57,047 nucleotides of DNA from Knufia peltigerae (Eukaryota; Ascomycota; Eurotiomycetes; Chaetothyriales; Trichomeriaceae). The position numbers and the translations under genes are program-made. Below are positions 11,767 to 22,357 of this stretch, piece after piece. Numbering within the stretch: the stretch's first letter is position 1; every line of letters begins with the position of its first letter. The stretch lies in NCBI GenBank assembly GCA_030247855.1, contig JAPDRN010000183.1, forward strand, positions 1 to 57,047, in the 5' to 3' direction. Under the pieces are notes generated by a model. That model made no database searches. It saw only the letters and a program-made list of their open reading frames with translations, and was not told the origin of the DNA.

Positions 11767-12966
11767 TCAAGTGCTGGTGGAAGCTGTATCCTGCTCGCAT
11801 TCCGCCAGACTCTTCTCCTCGCCTCCCTTGAGATACAACTCGGACTCGCCGATTCTTTTCCCTCCCTTCTCCCATCGAGCTTGACGTTCCACCCTCTTCA
11901 ATTCACACAGATCGTTCAGTGCCGGCCAATACTTGTCATGATCATATTCGAACTCGACTAAGCCGCCACTCTCCTTCAACAGTTGTTCTCTCGGCACGTG
12001 TAGGCCCATGTCCTCATTGAACCTGATCTTCTCTCGTGTCAACGGGTCAATGAAAGGAGTGATGAGTTTGAAGAAGCCCCAAATGTAGAACGGTACATTC
12101 GTGACCAGCGCGCGACCGAGGCGTTCAGGGTAGTGGTTCTGCAAGATATTCAGGGTCTGCTTTCCTTGGGAAAGAGTAGCGCCCTGTCCGGATTTGGTTT
12201 CTGCGAAATTGATGAGCAGCGCCAATGTTTCCTGACCAGGTGGCATCAAATCAATCGCTCGCTCCAGCATAAAGACAAGGTGTTGGATTTGGCGATCACT
12301 GCGTTCCGTATTCTGTTTCGAGGGCCTCAAGTATTGGCACGTCCGTCCGTGATGATCCCAACCTAATATTATTTGCTTGCCTGTAGCATTCTCGACGGAT
12401 ATGTAGTCCTTTGTGTGTTTTTCAAGCCCATACTCGCGCCGCCAGATCAATGTGTTCTTCAATCTTTGTTCCGATTGAGCCACATTCCAATTAGTGGCCC
12501 TCAGATATCGTAATAAACACTCTCGTGTAAGGAACATCCGTTCCGAGTCTGTCAAAGGCAATGACTTGGAGCCTTTCGCGGAATTCTCGGGTAGTTCAGT
12601 CCAAGATAGCACACTCTTCAGTAGTGTGTCGTATTTCTTCTCTTGTTCAGGCGTTAAGGCAGGCCTAGAGGGAGGTTTCGAGGTTTCTAGGGGCTCGCCC
12701 AGCGGAGTCTTGATCACTCCGTCGGCTGCGCTGCGTGGAAGGTTCAGCTTCTTTGACGCGGCGGGCGTCGATGAACCTCTATCTTGGATATCGGTCGCAT
12801 CCCCTGCGCCTGGCTCTGTGGGCGGCACTGTGGAAGCAGCAGCTGTTTCGCTAAGTTTCTCGTCAAGCTTCGCTTCTTCCATTGCAGCGGAAAGTTCCTC
12901 TGCAGCTTTCTCGGGATCACTAGACCCAGGAGGCATTCTGGGATTGTTTTCGACAAGAGTAGCCAT
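11767..12966 (-). CDS. Sec14-like phosphatidylinositol transfer protein (CRAL-TRIO)
   Basis: Single exon, 399 residues. Residues 1-90 are acidic, Pro/Ser-rich and probably disordered. The CRAL-TRIO N-terminal helices come next (LTRECLLRYLRATNWNVAQ, about 150-170). The lipid-binding lobe follows, with DHHGRTCQYLRP, LALLINFAETKSG, LNILQNHYPERLGRALVTN and FKLITPFIDPLTREKI. The closest named types are yeast Pdr16/Pdr17, which move phosphatidylinositol and affect sterol and phosphatidylserine metabolism and azole tolerance. Which paralogue this is cannot be told here. The ATG at 12966 is used; an earlier in-frame ATG-like codon at 13023 is really GTG and would add an odd Phe-rich stretch. Preceded by a T-rich tract ending CGCAG. 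Confidence 0.87.
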   Translation of the reverse strand: MATLVENNPRMPPGSSDPEKAAEELSAAMEEAKLDEKLSETAAASTVPPTEPGAGDATDIQDRGSSTPAASKKLNLPRSAADGVIKTPLGEPLETSKPPSRPALTPEQEKKYDTLLKSVLSWTELPENSAKGSKSLPLTDSERMFLTRECLLRYLRATNWNVAQSEQRLKNTLIWRREYGLEKHTKDYISVENATGKQIILGWDHHGRTCQYLRPSKQNTERSDRQIQHLVFMLERAIDLMPPGQETLALLINFAETKSGQGATLSQGKQTLNILQNHYPERLGRALVTNVPFYIWGFFKLITPFIDPLTREKIRFNEDMGLHVPREQLLKESGGLVEFEYDHDKYWPALNDLCELKRVERQARWEKGGKRIGESELYLKGGEEKSLAECEQDTASTST

Positions 12967-13437
12967 GATATACCATATTCTTACAGGAGAACCTGCGAAA
13001 AAGAAAAGAAAAAAAATGCTCACCGGGGCCGAACACGCTTGACTTTTACATCGTGAATCGAATGTCAGATGGATTATGGGGAAGTGCAGATTGCACTACT
13101 AGGCGCGTCGGATCTTCCTCAGCCGGCGAGCCTCATTTTCAATCCCGCGAAAGCAGCCAAGAAATAACTTTTGCTGGCTTGTCCGACGCTTTGATATTCG
13201 CTTTCCACAGAGAACAAGATACTTCTGCCGCAACGAGCACTTTCAACTGACTTTCGCTAATCTATACTGCTCCATTGGATACTAACCTGCATTGATACAG
13301 CGATGGTGTAACCTTTCACAAACACCGCCATTTTCGTCCACGGGTTTTCTCTCGCTTCTCAGCTTCCGTCCTTCAGCACTCTCTCGATACATGATCTGGA
13401 GCTCTCCTCTACTCGAGCATCATAGGAGTAGTCCTTG
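12967..13437. other. Intergenic between lipocalin-like and Sec14-like genes
   Basis: About 470 bases holding the Sec14-like promoter. A 31-nt GTGAGC...CGCAG stretch just before the ATG looks like splice sites but is too short to be an intron. Confidence 0.45.
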
Positions 13438-14059
13438 CTAGTATTGCGATTTCCCACCCATGAAGACCTTGTCTGACAAATCCAAACCTCCCGAAAGACT
13501 GTTTGGTTCGTTTTGCGGAAGCTTCTTCCAAAGCAGCCGAACGAGCCTTCTGACGCCGTTCTGCTCAATTGGCTCTACTGGACCGAGTGTCAAGTATACA
13601 TGTCCCTCGATCTCTCTCATCTCTGCAGCTCGAACCTGAATCGTGTCGTGCCAGTCAAGAGGAAGTCCGATTTTGGCGTGATGAAGGAGAGTCGACTTCT
13701 TTTCGTTGAAGTAAAAGGGGCCGTAATAGCACAAGGTCTTACTGGCAGCATCCGCTGTGTCCTCTTTTGTGCCATCCACCTTGTCTGACTTGCACGCGTT
13801 GTTGTCGTCTGACTGAATGATAACCGACATCTGCATTCAGTTAGAAATAAAGTCGGCATTGATCATGGCTTACCAAACAGCAAGGCTCGGACCAGGCAAG
13901 TAGAGGGTGAAAACTCACATAACCGTCGTCAGTGTACATGATCTGTCCCTTGCAATTCTTACCCATAGGATTTTGAATGTCGGCCGCGTTATCAAGTCTG
14001 ATTGCAGAATACGAGACCAGCTCCCAGGCGCCGAGAAGGCGCGACAGTAGGAATTTCAT
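13438..14059 (-). CDS. Lipocalin-like domain protein
   Basis: Two exons (13919-14059, 13438-13830) join in frame to 177 residues. Features typical of the lipocalin-like (Lipocalin_5) family are visible: LLGAWELVSYSAIR at the start, NCKGQIMYTDDGYMSVIIQ across the splice junction, YYGPFYFNEKKSTLLHH and a C-terminal LTLGPVEP strand. The family is a small beta-barrel found singly or fused to biosynthetic enzymes. No general reaction is established; some members act as isomerases or cyclases in secondary metabolism. There is no signal peptide, so a cytosolic location is likely. A GTG codon starts the longer open frame; the first ATG (14059) was used. No biosynthetic partner lies next to it. Confidence 0.78.
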
Positions 14060-14575
14060 GATCGGGAGTTGAGGGTGCGCAGATCCTGGAAGAGACACTG
14101 ATTGCACAGTACCTAAGGTAATGCTTGTTGAGGCTGGATGTAAACTTTTACAGAGATGATGGATGATTGGAATCTGTGCTTCAAGCCATGTCTTGACCAG
14201 ACAAATGAACTGAGGCCAGCATGTGAAGTGGCAGTCTCACTTTCACAAAATGACTTCCAACATGGCAATTACGATTTGTAATTGTGAGTCCTCACATTAG
14301 ACCCTCTTTCAAGACAGGAAAGCACGAGTGCTGTGGACAATCGGATACCGAGCAGCAGTGATCTTGCTCAAAAAGACATGCAACACCCCAGGAGATGGCA
14401 TTTACCGGGGGGAAGACTTGATCATAAGAGAAACCAGTACGCCGTTCTGTCTCTCGGTTCATTTTCATCGCTTTCAAATTCAAGGGTATCTAATTTATTG
14501 TGTCGTCGGAGTATCGATGAGAAACCAACTCTCACAACGACTATGCCCTGTACCAACTACACGATGTGACGCCTT
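14060..14575. other. Intergenic, no gene seen
   Basis: About 515 bases between the lipocalin-like start and the GH76 stop. It holds the lipocalin-like promoter. No domain-bearing ORF. Confidence 0.45.
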
Positions 14576-16005
14576 TTAGGTAATAAGCCACCAAGCACCA
14601 CCGACCGTCACAATGCAGACAATCACCGTCAGGATGCCTGCACCAGCCCTATCGGCGGTAGTGATCGGTTTCGCAAGTTCACCTGGTGGACTACTTCCAG
14701 CTGAGCCACCGGCCGAGGGATCACTCTTCGAAGTCGCACCGGTTCTGAGAGATAGAGGGACCATTTTCGAATTGATCAGGTTTGCTCCGAAAATCGACAT
14801 CGCGCTCATCTGCATACCTGTTAGCTTCCACGTTCCGAATCAACCAAACCTGCCCTTACCTCTTCGCCAACACCTGTAAGACCATCATACGTCGTTGAAT
14901 ACCACTGTTCACCACAAATGTTTCCGCCGCCACTACACTGTCCTGCAGCTCCCATGGCGCTTCCTTGTAGTTTTGGCATAATTTGGCTTGCAGTACTGGG
15001 CACTAGGAGCGCAGTAACCGCGAGCCAACGTGACAGGTACGCTTTGAAACTCTTCTGATCTTGATCGCAATTCAATTGTTTCTCACATTCCATCTCGGTC
15101 ATCACGTTCCCGCCATACTCAGATGGGAAGAACAGACTGAACGTGCTCGATAGAACTTGTTGTACTCGGCTCTCCCAGGTCGAACTCCCATTAGTGTAAT
15201 TGTACATGTACGCGGCGCCAGCCAGGACAGTTCCATAGTTGTAGGTCCAGACCAGGTTGTCGGCATTGGTGCAGTTGTTGTTACTGTCCGTGCTGTCCCA
15301 GATGTAAAGCATGTCCCCCTGGGTTTCAAATAGTTGGCTGGATGCCATCCAATTCCAGACCTTGTTGGCCCAATCCGCATAGGTAGTGTTCCCCGTGATA
15401 TAGGCCAGTCTCGCTGCAAGCTGGAAGTTGCCACCGTTGGCAATGGCAATCTTCAGGTTGTAGCCGGCGTTGAATGAATAGACTTGCCAGTGAAAGCCGC
15501 CGCCACAAGTCGAAGTGTCCCATAGAGAAGTTTGGAAATTGTAGACACCTTGCGCAAGGGCAAGCCATGAAGGATCGTTGCCTTCTGGAGGAGGAAAGTT
15601 GGACTCGACAGCATCGAGCGCCGAAAAGGCCCAGAACAACATGTCGTCGACACCCATGCTGCGGGACTGGTTTGGAGGGTTGAAGTTATTATCAGGTCCA
15701 CGCTGGAACTGTAACGACTCGGAGATGATCGAATTGTATGTGCTGTCGTTTGTGTATTGCCAGTAATTGATCAAGGACCCCCACATTGCACCAGCCTCCC
15801 ACCAGCAGTATGTCCCGTCGGCCTTGGGGTTACAACTTAACGAGCCAGGAAGGATACCGGGTACTTGGCCGGTCTGGTTGCCAGTGTAGTAAGTCATCAT
15901 GTTGTATGCTGCCGTGCCTGCGGCGGAGGCGATCGAAGCCGGCGAGCTGATGTCGAGGGTGATTGCGACCGCAGCCGCCGGGAACAACAATGGCATCAGC
16001 AACAT
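14576..16005 (-). CDS. GPI-anchored GH76 endo-alpha-1,6-mannanase (Dcw1/Dfg5 family)
   Basis: Two exons (14860-16005, 14576-14809) join in frame to 459 residues, the usual family length. Signal peptide 1 to about 15, then TLDISSPASIASAAGTAAYNM. The catalytic Asp pair is D120-D121 in GVDDMLFWAF. Other family marks are YCWWEAGAMWGSLINYW, YSFNAGYNLKIAIANGG and CGEQWYSTTYDGLTGVGEE. The second exon encodes a Ser/Gly-rich linker and a hydrophobic C-terminus (GILTVIVCIVTVGGAWW), consistent with GPI attachment. Known role: these proteins process the GPI mannose core and help transfer GPI proteins to wall glucan. The ATG at 16005 is chosen; the longer frame begins at TTG. Six or more N-glycosylation sequons are visible. 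Confidence 0.92.
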
Positions 16006-17916
16006 GGTTGCAGGCAATAATCGAGCTTCGTTGGACGGTAAGGATTGTGACTACGATTCGATCAGATCATCTCATACTGAAATACAGCATTAAGCGAATG
16101 ACATCGGCAGGGCATGCGACGGTGAAGGGGAGGAAGAAACAACAATGAGATGGCGCATACAAGTTGAGACAGAGAAGTCGGTCTGTGCAGGTTGAGGTCA
16201 TCGAGGACAGAATCTTGCATTGCGTTGCCGTAGGCACTTGTCTCAGGTCCCAACTAGATTGGTCAATGATAGGTTCGCATCGCCGTGGATTGGGGCACAT
16301 TTGCGACCACTGGAAAGCCGCATTGGTGAGTCGGGTATTTCGGCTCTTGTCAACTTGTTCAAATTGTGAGGCAGTGCAAGAGCTCAATAAGATCACCAGC
16401 TGTCGCTAGCCCGCGAGAGAAGTTGTGTACTACAATGTCACGCGAGATTTAGATTGACAAAGGATGAAAGAGCCTCCTGGCCATTTTCATCAAGCCTTTT
16501 CAGAGACCTCAGCATCCTTATGTGCGACGGGCTTATCATCGACGGTTTGTTACATAATGCCTGGATGGAATGGGTGCGAAAGGCCAGTAGAATGTTGTAC
16601 ATCCAGTGGGCTGTTCAATTAAAGCAGGCCAAGAGTGCCTAAGCAACGCCCAGGAATGCTTAAGCCTCGCGGGGCTCAATTGGTAGCCCTGGTGCCCCTG
16701 GAGTACGGAGCGCTCAAGTTAGGCTCAATTTTGAAACCCGGAGCAAGGTCACTGCGTTCACTGGACAGAATTGACTCCGCTGCCGACGACAGGACACGCG
16801 TCAACCACACTTCATTCATTGAGAGTACGGAGTAGTCATAACCATATGATTGTTCGTTACACGGACCGTATCAAAGGACGGGCCACGTAAGAACGGACCG
16901 CGTCACGAAAACCACGAAGATGGAGAGCTTCTCGCTTGGGCTGGCCCTCCATCGACTTCGGCACTGCGCAATCCAGAAAATGGTCTCTGTGAAAACGTGG
17001 TAGCATTGGCCGTGACCAGGAAAATTCTGCAAGCTGTTAACCCTTCGATTCTTGTCGCTGCTCCATTGTGTTTACAACACTCAATTCCAGAGGCCCTCGT
17101 TATTGATGTCAGCTTCGTCAAGGAGTTGGAAGTTCCTTTTGGCAGATCTCTGGCTCCAAAGACTTTTTCAAAATCACTACACCAGGCATGCCCCTGTAGA
17201 TGCTTCAGGCGTATCAACCACTGATGCCTACCTAGGTAGGATCTTATCATTCACTGACTCTAGTGAAGCCACTCCCCTCTTAATGGTCTTATTGGCTCTC
17301 TGCAATAATTCAAGAGTTATCTCTGTGAAAAGCACAATTCCTTTTACAATTCCTCAATCTACTTGTGGCTTGCTGGCTCAGTGGTTTAACTACTACTCTG
17401 ACAGTCAAGACCAGCCTGGTATTCGCCAGAGACGAGGCACTTTATCTTGGGCATCTGCCCTGACACCAGTGGTGACTCGAATGACTGGTCGGTTCCTAGC
17501 ATACATGGCCTCAATGCGTGAGTGCACTAGCTAGGGGGTAACGTGACGACTTCCGGAAAAAATCCCCCGCCGGGGATTTTCCTCGGCTTGGCCGGTAACC
17601 ACCCAGCGTGTGGTTGCACGCCTTGCTAGAGTTTTGCTGCTTGAGATAAATGAACCCCTTATTATTTTTGTTCTCACCTCTTGATACGCAAGCAGAGGAC
17701 TGCAGGGGCTTCTAGAAGGTAGTAGTTGAACAGCGTGACCATACAGAGTGCCAATGAATGAGGTAAGAAACCACGTGCGCCGCCCGTGGCATTCTTATTA
17801 GCCACAGCAAATGATGTGATTACGACCATTCCGCTCTTTGCACTCGTACCTTGCAGAAGAATTCAACAGCTTCATTTCACCTCTATTGCCTCGAAAGATG
17901 AGCTGCTGATGCGAAC
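16006..17916. other. Intergenic, 1.9 kb, no confident gene
   Basis: Divergent spacer between the GH76 gene and the chromate transporter. It contains one TACGGAGTA (16826-16834), one TACCTAGGTA (17229-17238), a G/C-A/T hairpin at 17555-17582 and a 160-codon open frame (17052-17534) without domain features. Two stretches resembling a tRNA A box (near 16665 and 17372) lack a matching B box. Confidence 0.5.
17555..17582. repeat. Inverted repeat / hairpin
   Basis: GGAAAAAATCCCC and GGGGATTTTCC pair around a CCGCC-type loop, with two unpaired A in the left arm. It could be a terminator-like structure or a remnant of a mobile element end. No target-site duplication was found. Confidence 0.5.
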
Positions 17917-19767
17917 ATGCTTTCATCTTTAATTGCAACCCTCGTGAGAACGCGGCGTCAGGTATATCGCTATCTACGCGAAACTGCAGAACACAGGAGC
18001 CACATTATTCGAGAAGTTGTGCAGAAGAATGGCGCCCTCGGATTCATATGTTTTGGTGGACCGCCTGTTCATTTCCAGATCGTGAGTGATGATCCGACCC
18101 AGGAATTATAGTCCCTCGTGTAACGATGCGGTTGGCTTACCTTGTATGAACAGCTTCACCAGCGATTTGTCGAAAAGTATCAGTGGCTCGATGAGCCTAT
18201 GTTCCAAGAATTGTTTGCGGTAACACAAGCCCTCTCGGGACCTGGAAGCACAAAAATGCTGTATTGCATCAACCTCAATCGGAATGGCTTCTGGAGTGCT
18301 TTGGCAGCCTTTTTATTGTGGTCGTAAGTCTGGTCTAAGCTTATTTGAATCCTCTCCATTGCTGAACTGATACATAGAATCCCCGGGGCTCTCGGCATGT
18401 ATGTATTGTCGCTCGGTATGTCCAATGTTGGTGACACCCTTCCTGCACCAGCCTATGCTCTTCTTTCAGGGCTCAATGCTGCGACCGTGGGAGTGATTGC
18501 TCTTGCTGCGGTACAATTGTCCCAGAAGACTATAACAGACAAAGTTAGCCGAATATTGGTCTTTCTCGGGGCAACTGCTGGGATGTTATACAATGCATTA
18601 TGGTTCTTCCCGGTTCTCATCTTCCTGGCCGGGCCTGTGACAATCGTCTGGGACCTTAGAATACTCCATTCCATCTTCTCTCGAGCTCAAAGTCTTTTCC
18701 TCCGCGCAAGGCATACAGAAGGTCGAGACCTCGAGATGACGAGTACACGTGCGGCAGATGACGCTCATTCTATGCGTTGGTCAAGCTGACACTGTGAAGG
18801 AACAAATAATACCGAGGGTGTATCAGCTCGAGACACTTCCATAGGACCAGAAACGCCACAGATCGACAGTGCGAATTCCAATATCGAGCCCACCGTCTCA
18901 ATCTCCAACGGCTCACGAGAGAGATCAACTGCAAGAGCCATCCCTAGAGATAGAGAGCTGAAGGTATCCTGGCGATTCGGTATTATTCTCATAGTGGCAT
19001 TCCTAGCTACTTTCTTTGCCGTCATGATCTTACGAGGTGTCATCCAGCAACGGCCATTGTTGTTCAGCTTGTTTTCCAACTTGTATCTTGCAGGCACAAT
19101 CATCTTTGGCGGCGGACCAGTGGTAATTCCACTACTCAGACAGTTAGTGACATGAGCCATCCTTATTGTTGTTGGTTGTCGGATATCTAATCCAAGGCTG
19201 ATATCAGGTATATCGTGACGGAGGGCTGGGTATCCCCTCGCGATTTTCTCTTGGGACTGGCCATCGTACAAGCATTCCCAGGGCCGAATTTTAATTGTGC
19301 GTGCACGACGACAACGGCTTGTCTCAACCCATTGGAATAATGACGTCTAACTAGCCTCGATAGTTGCGGTCTACCTTGGCTCACTAGCCGCCATCAATGC
19401 TTCACTCCCCAGCATATCAGGCGCTCTGATCAGTTACGTCGGTATATTCACGCCGGGTCTGATCCTCGTTCATGGAACAATGGGACTTTGGAGCGCCCTT
19501 CGTACTCGACGCTGGTTCAAGGCTGGTCTACGTGGGATTAACGCTGCAGCTGTGGGCTTGATCTACACTGCCATTTACCGTCTCTGGGAGATTGGCTATA
19601 TTGATGAGAACTTCACGAGTGGCTCGAGTCTGGGCCGTGATCCTTGGTGGGTCGTAATAACAGCAACAAGTTACGTTGGCGGGTGCTGGTTTGGACTCCC
19701 CGTTTCTCTTGCTATTTTACTCGGCGGTGTCATGGGGCTCGTCAGATATGGGGTTACGGCGACGTGA
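17917..19767 (+). CDS. Two-domain chromate ion transporter (CHR family), with internal TGA unless an intron is removed
   Basis: Proposed exons 17917-18081, 18154-18323, 18378-18742, 18827-19142, 19208-19296 and 19355-19767 join in frame to 505 residues, the normal size of bidomain fungal CHR proteins. The first CHR half has LGFICFGGPPVHFQI, TQALSGPGSTKMLY and IPGALGMYVLSLGM. The second has LAGTIIFGGGPVVIPLLR, GLAIVQAFPGPNFN and YVGIFTPGLILVHG. Each half spans several membrane helices. Known role: efflux or movement of chromate, and possibly sulfate, across the plasma membrane. An in-frame TGA (18787-18789) sits in the hydrophilic linker. It is removed only if 18743-18826 (84 nt, donor GTACAC, CTGAC branch, TATCAG acceptor) is spliced. 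Otherwise the gene is broken or read through. The 3' end lies 44 nt from the SDR stop. Confidence 0.82.
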
Positions 19768-19811
19768 TCGCCTGAAGCATGGATGATATGATTTATATTG
19801 CCGCCGTTTTG

Positions 19812-20699
19812 TTATGCCTCCCACTTCCTGCCACGTTCTGCGGCAAGTACTTCTTTAATATGGCTCAGGTCTGCATCTGGTCTGGGACTTGGATCATATT
19901 TCCCAGCTTGTTTGTCCCAGCCTTCTTCAACAACCCTTTCTTCAGCTATTGTCTTCAGCACGCAAGTTCCACCGCTATACTCTTTACTTTCCACCATTTT
20001 CAGCATCATGTCAGCAATGGTTTTCGGCGGCATCAATTTCCGCTCCGAATACTTGGTCAATTTCATGACCTCGTCGTCTCGGTCCTCCCACAACGGACTC
20101 TTAACCGTCCCAGGTAGCACACAGACGATTCTGACGCCAAATTCTGGGTCTGCCTGACCCAATGATTTGGCCAGACCCACCACTGCATGTTTTGTTGTGG
20201 AATAGAGTGGTGCGAAGAAATTCCCTCTGATACCTGCAGTGGAGGCCACATGACAGACCACTCCCTTCTTGTTGGCAGATGCTAAGGCTTGCATCGCAAG
20301 GCGAGTGAGTTTGACCGGATGTTGGATATTGATAGCCACAGTCTTGTAGGCGTCTGTCTCGGTATCATCCCAGAAGTTGGACCAGGATGGGTCGAAGACT
20401 CCCGCAACAGGAGCGTACACGTCCGGCACATCACCAAATACCTTGACGCAAGTGGTTATCAGGTTGCGCAGTGACTTCCAGGAAGTTACATCGCAAGTCT
20501 CAAAGCAGATCTCGGACTTTGGATTCGCGTCGAGGTACTCTCTGGCTTCCTGTGTGAGCTTCAAGTCGCCGACAATGACTCGAGCCCCTCTTCCGTGACA
20601 GAGATTGGCGAAGGTGTACCCGATCCCACTGCCACCTCCTGTAACCAGTACGATCTTGCCTTGCACTGGCAAGTCTCCGACTGGGCCGTATTTTGACAT
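19812..20699 (-). CDS. Short-chain dehydrogenase/reductase
   Basis: Single exon, 295 residues, classical SDR. Seen: cofactor motif TGGGSGIG (residues 20-27), APVAG in place of NNAG (96-100), catalytic N124, S153 (HVASTAG), Y166 and K170 (YSTTK), and the PGTVKSPLW segment. D45 in VGDL at the end of beta-2 suggests NAD(H) rather than NADP(H). The nearest general type is the 15-hydroxyprostaglandin-dehydrogenase-like group. The substrate is unknown. It is divergent from the 2-oxoglutarate oxygenase gene 638 nt away and tail-to-tail with the chromate transporter (44 nt), so the two 3' UTRs must overlap. Confidence 0.9.
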   Translation of the reverse strand: MSKYGPVGDLPVQGKIVLVTGGGSGIGYTFANLCHGRGARVIVGDLKLTQEAREYLDANPKSEICFETCDVTSWKSLRNLITTCVKVFGDVPDVYAPVAGVFDPSWSNFWDDTETDAYKTVAINIQHPVKLTRLAMQALASANKKGVVCHVASTAGIRGNFFAPLYSTTKHAVVGLAKSLGQADPEFGVRIVCVLPGTVKSPLWEDRDDEVMKLTKYSERKLMPPKTIADMMLKMVESKEYSGGTCVLKTIAEERVVEEGWDKQAGKYDPSPRPDADLSHIKEVLAAERGRKWEA

Positions 20700-21337
20700 G
20701 GTGTGATACTAATTAGATCGAACGGTAAGATGCTAGGTCAGTGTGAGATATATTCGAAGCTGTCGTGGTGAGTCGCGCACAGGTCAAGGAAGAATGTCGT
20801 GAATGCACCTTGGATGCCGCAACTAAATCACTACTGTTTCTCCAATCCATTGCCGCCGATGCCACATTTCCTCGGTCCTTGATGTTGGAGGTTTGAACAT
20901 CTGCGGGGTGAAGATCCCAGAGGCGGAGACGCCTTGGGGAAGGTGTGCCTCGCATCGTGGCCGATCCTATCATCAAGTTGATGACAAGGAGTGGGAGGGC
21001 ATCCAGTGTCTTTGAGCGAGTGATGAACTGGTGCTGTGTTGCCGAGTCCCGGTTCGCCTGTCTCCTGGACCAACAGGCTAGGAGTACCCCCATGGGCCGG
21101 TGGATGAACTTCAGCCTTGCCCCCTTCTTATCTGCGGACTTGAGCGCCGTTGTTGTTAGTTTGCGCCAGGTCCGATCGAAGAGAGCCAAACGACCGTCGT
21201 TATCTGGTCGCATGGGAATCTGTTATATAGCCAGGTGAAAAGGACTTGCACCTCGTCCAAGTCTGTTCCCTTTTCCCTTTGTTGTATACCGTTATTACCT
21301 TTTCGTGTCAAAGCCTAGAGGCCCTTCAGCAGCAAAC
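20700..21337. promoter_or_regulatory. Divergent promoter region shared by SDR and 2OG oxygenase
   Basis: 638 nt between two ATGs facing apart, with no domain-bearing ORF. A TATA box for the rightward gene is at 21224-21229. I infer possible shared control of the two enzymes from layout alone. Confidence 0.5.
21224..21229 (+). promoter_or_regulatory. TATA box of the 2OG oxygenase gene
   Basis: TATATA ends 108 nt before the ATG at 21338, the same spacing as at the ADH and aldo-keto reductase genes. Position and sequence only. Confidence 0.45.
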
Positions 21338-22357
21338 ATGGGGAGCCTTGGGCCAGAAAACATCCCCGTTGTCGACTTTTCGAGATTCGACACAGATTTG
21401 CCTAGTCTGGCGAAGGAAATCAAGGAGATCTGCGAGACATGGGGTTTTCTGTACCTGAAGAACCACGGTCTCGAACAAAACAAGGTTGATCGCATGTTCA
21501 ACATCAGCGAGACATTCTTCACCACAACGCCTCTCGAAGAAAAGGCCTCCACACCGTGGAACAGTATCTACAATGCAGGCTACGACGCAAAGACCGGGAC
21601 GGAGAAGTACATGCACGAGAACGGAGCCAAGGATGTTGTGTCCTCGCAAGATGGCAAGGAGGTCTTTGTGATCCGGAAACACCAGTCGTACGACCAGCCG
21701 ATGCCACCTGCGTTGCGGAGATTCAACCCGGAAATTCAACAGTTCATGGCCGAGACGCACCAGAAGATTGCCGTTCGGCTTCTTGCTTGCCTGGGGGTCG
21801 GGCTGGGTCTGACAAGAGACCGGCTTCCTGAAATCCACAAGCATGAAAGCCCGTCGTACACGACGCTCCGACTGATCTACTACCCGGCCTTGCAGCAGGC
21901 TGACAACGCGCCCATTCGACTGCCTTCGCACACCGATCAGGGCGTCATCACGATTCTCTTTCAGAACCAGATCGCTGGCTTGCAGGTGCGACCTCCAAAG
22001 TACACCGGCAAGATATCGGAAGACGAGGTCTGGCTCGATGCGCCTGTGATCCCGGGCGCGGTCCTGATAAACATTGGCGAGACCATGACGTTCTTCTCTG
22101 GAGGACTGATGAAGAGCACTTTGCACCGTGTCGCGAGAAGTCCCAACGCAGAAGATTGGGGCAAGGATCGGTACTCGATGGCCTACTTCTGCCACCCCAA
22201 CCAAGATACCTTGTTGGAAGTCATTCAAGGTATCGAGGGCGCTAACAAGAGGGAGACGCCCGTGTCTTGTGTCACCGGAAGACAGGTAAAGACGGTCAAG
22301 GATTGGATCGAGCATAGACATTCGATGGGAAGGCAAGAGGCCATGGTAGCAAAGTGA
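21338..22357 (+). CDS. 2-oxoglutarate / Fe(II)-dependent oxygenase (isopenicillin-N-synthase-like)
   Basis: Single exon, 339 residues. An N-terminal DIOX_N-like part (IPVVDFSRF, ICETWGFLYLKNHG) precedes the double-stranded beta-helix core. The iron triad is H198-x-D200 (SHTD) and H263 (STLHRV); the 2OG-binding pair is R278 and S280 (RYSMAYF). These enzymes hydroxylate, desaturate or cyclise small molecules using O2 and 2-oxoglutarate. The actual substrate is not predictable. The longer frame begins at a GTG; the first ATG (21338) directly precedes the conserved IPVVDF and is preferred. Divergent from the SDR gene, which suggests the two may act in one small pathway. Confidence 0.9.
   Translation: MGSLGPENIPVVDFSRFDTDLPSLAKEIKEICETWGFLYLKNHGLEQNKVDRMFNISETFFTTTPLEEKASTPWNSIYNAGYDAKTGTEKYMHENGAKDVVSSQDGKEVFVIRKHQSYDQPMPPALRRFNPEIQQFMAETHQKIAVRLLACLGVGLGLTRDRLPEIHKHESPSYTTLRLIYYPALQQADNAPIRLPSHTDQGVITILFQNQIAGLQVRPPKYTGKISEDEVWLDAPVIPGAVLINIGETMTFFSGGLMKSTLHRVARSPNAEDWGKDRYSMAYFCHPNQDTLLEVIQGIEGANKRETPVSCVTGRQVKTVKDWIEHRHSMGRQEAMVAK

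Noticed and set aside
12989..13019. 5' UTR intron of the Sec14-like gene
   Set aside because: Donor and acceptor exist, but the distance is about 31 nt with no branch site.
16664..17440. tRNA genes or a tRNA-derived SINE (A-box-like TGGCTCAGTGG at about 17372 and a similar stretch near 16665)
   Set aside because: Neither has a B box at the right distance and no cloverleaf can be folded.
17052..17534. 160-codon plus-strand open frame as a gene
   Set aside because: No domain, no splice chain and no start context; composition looks random.
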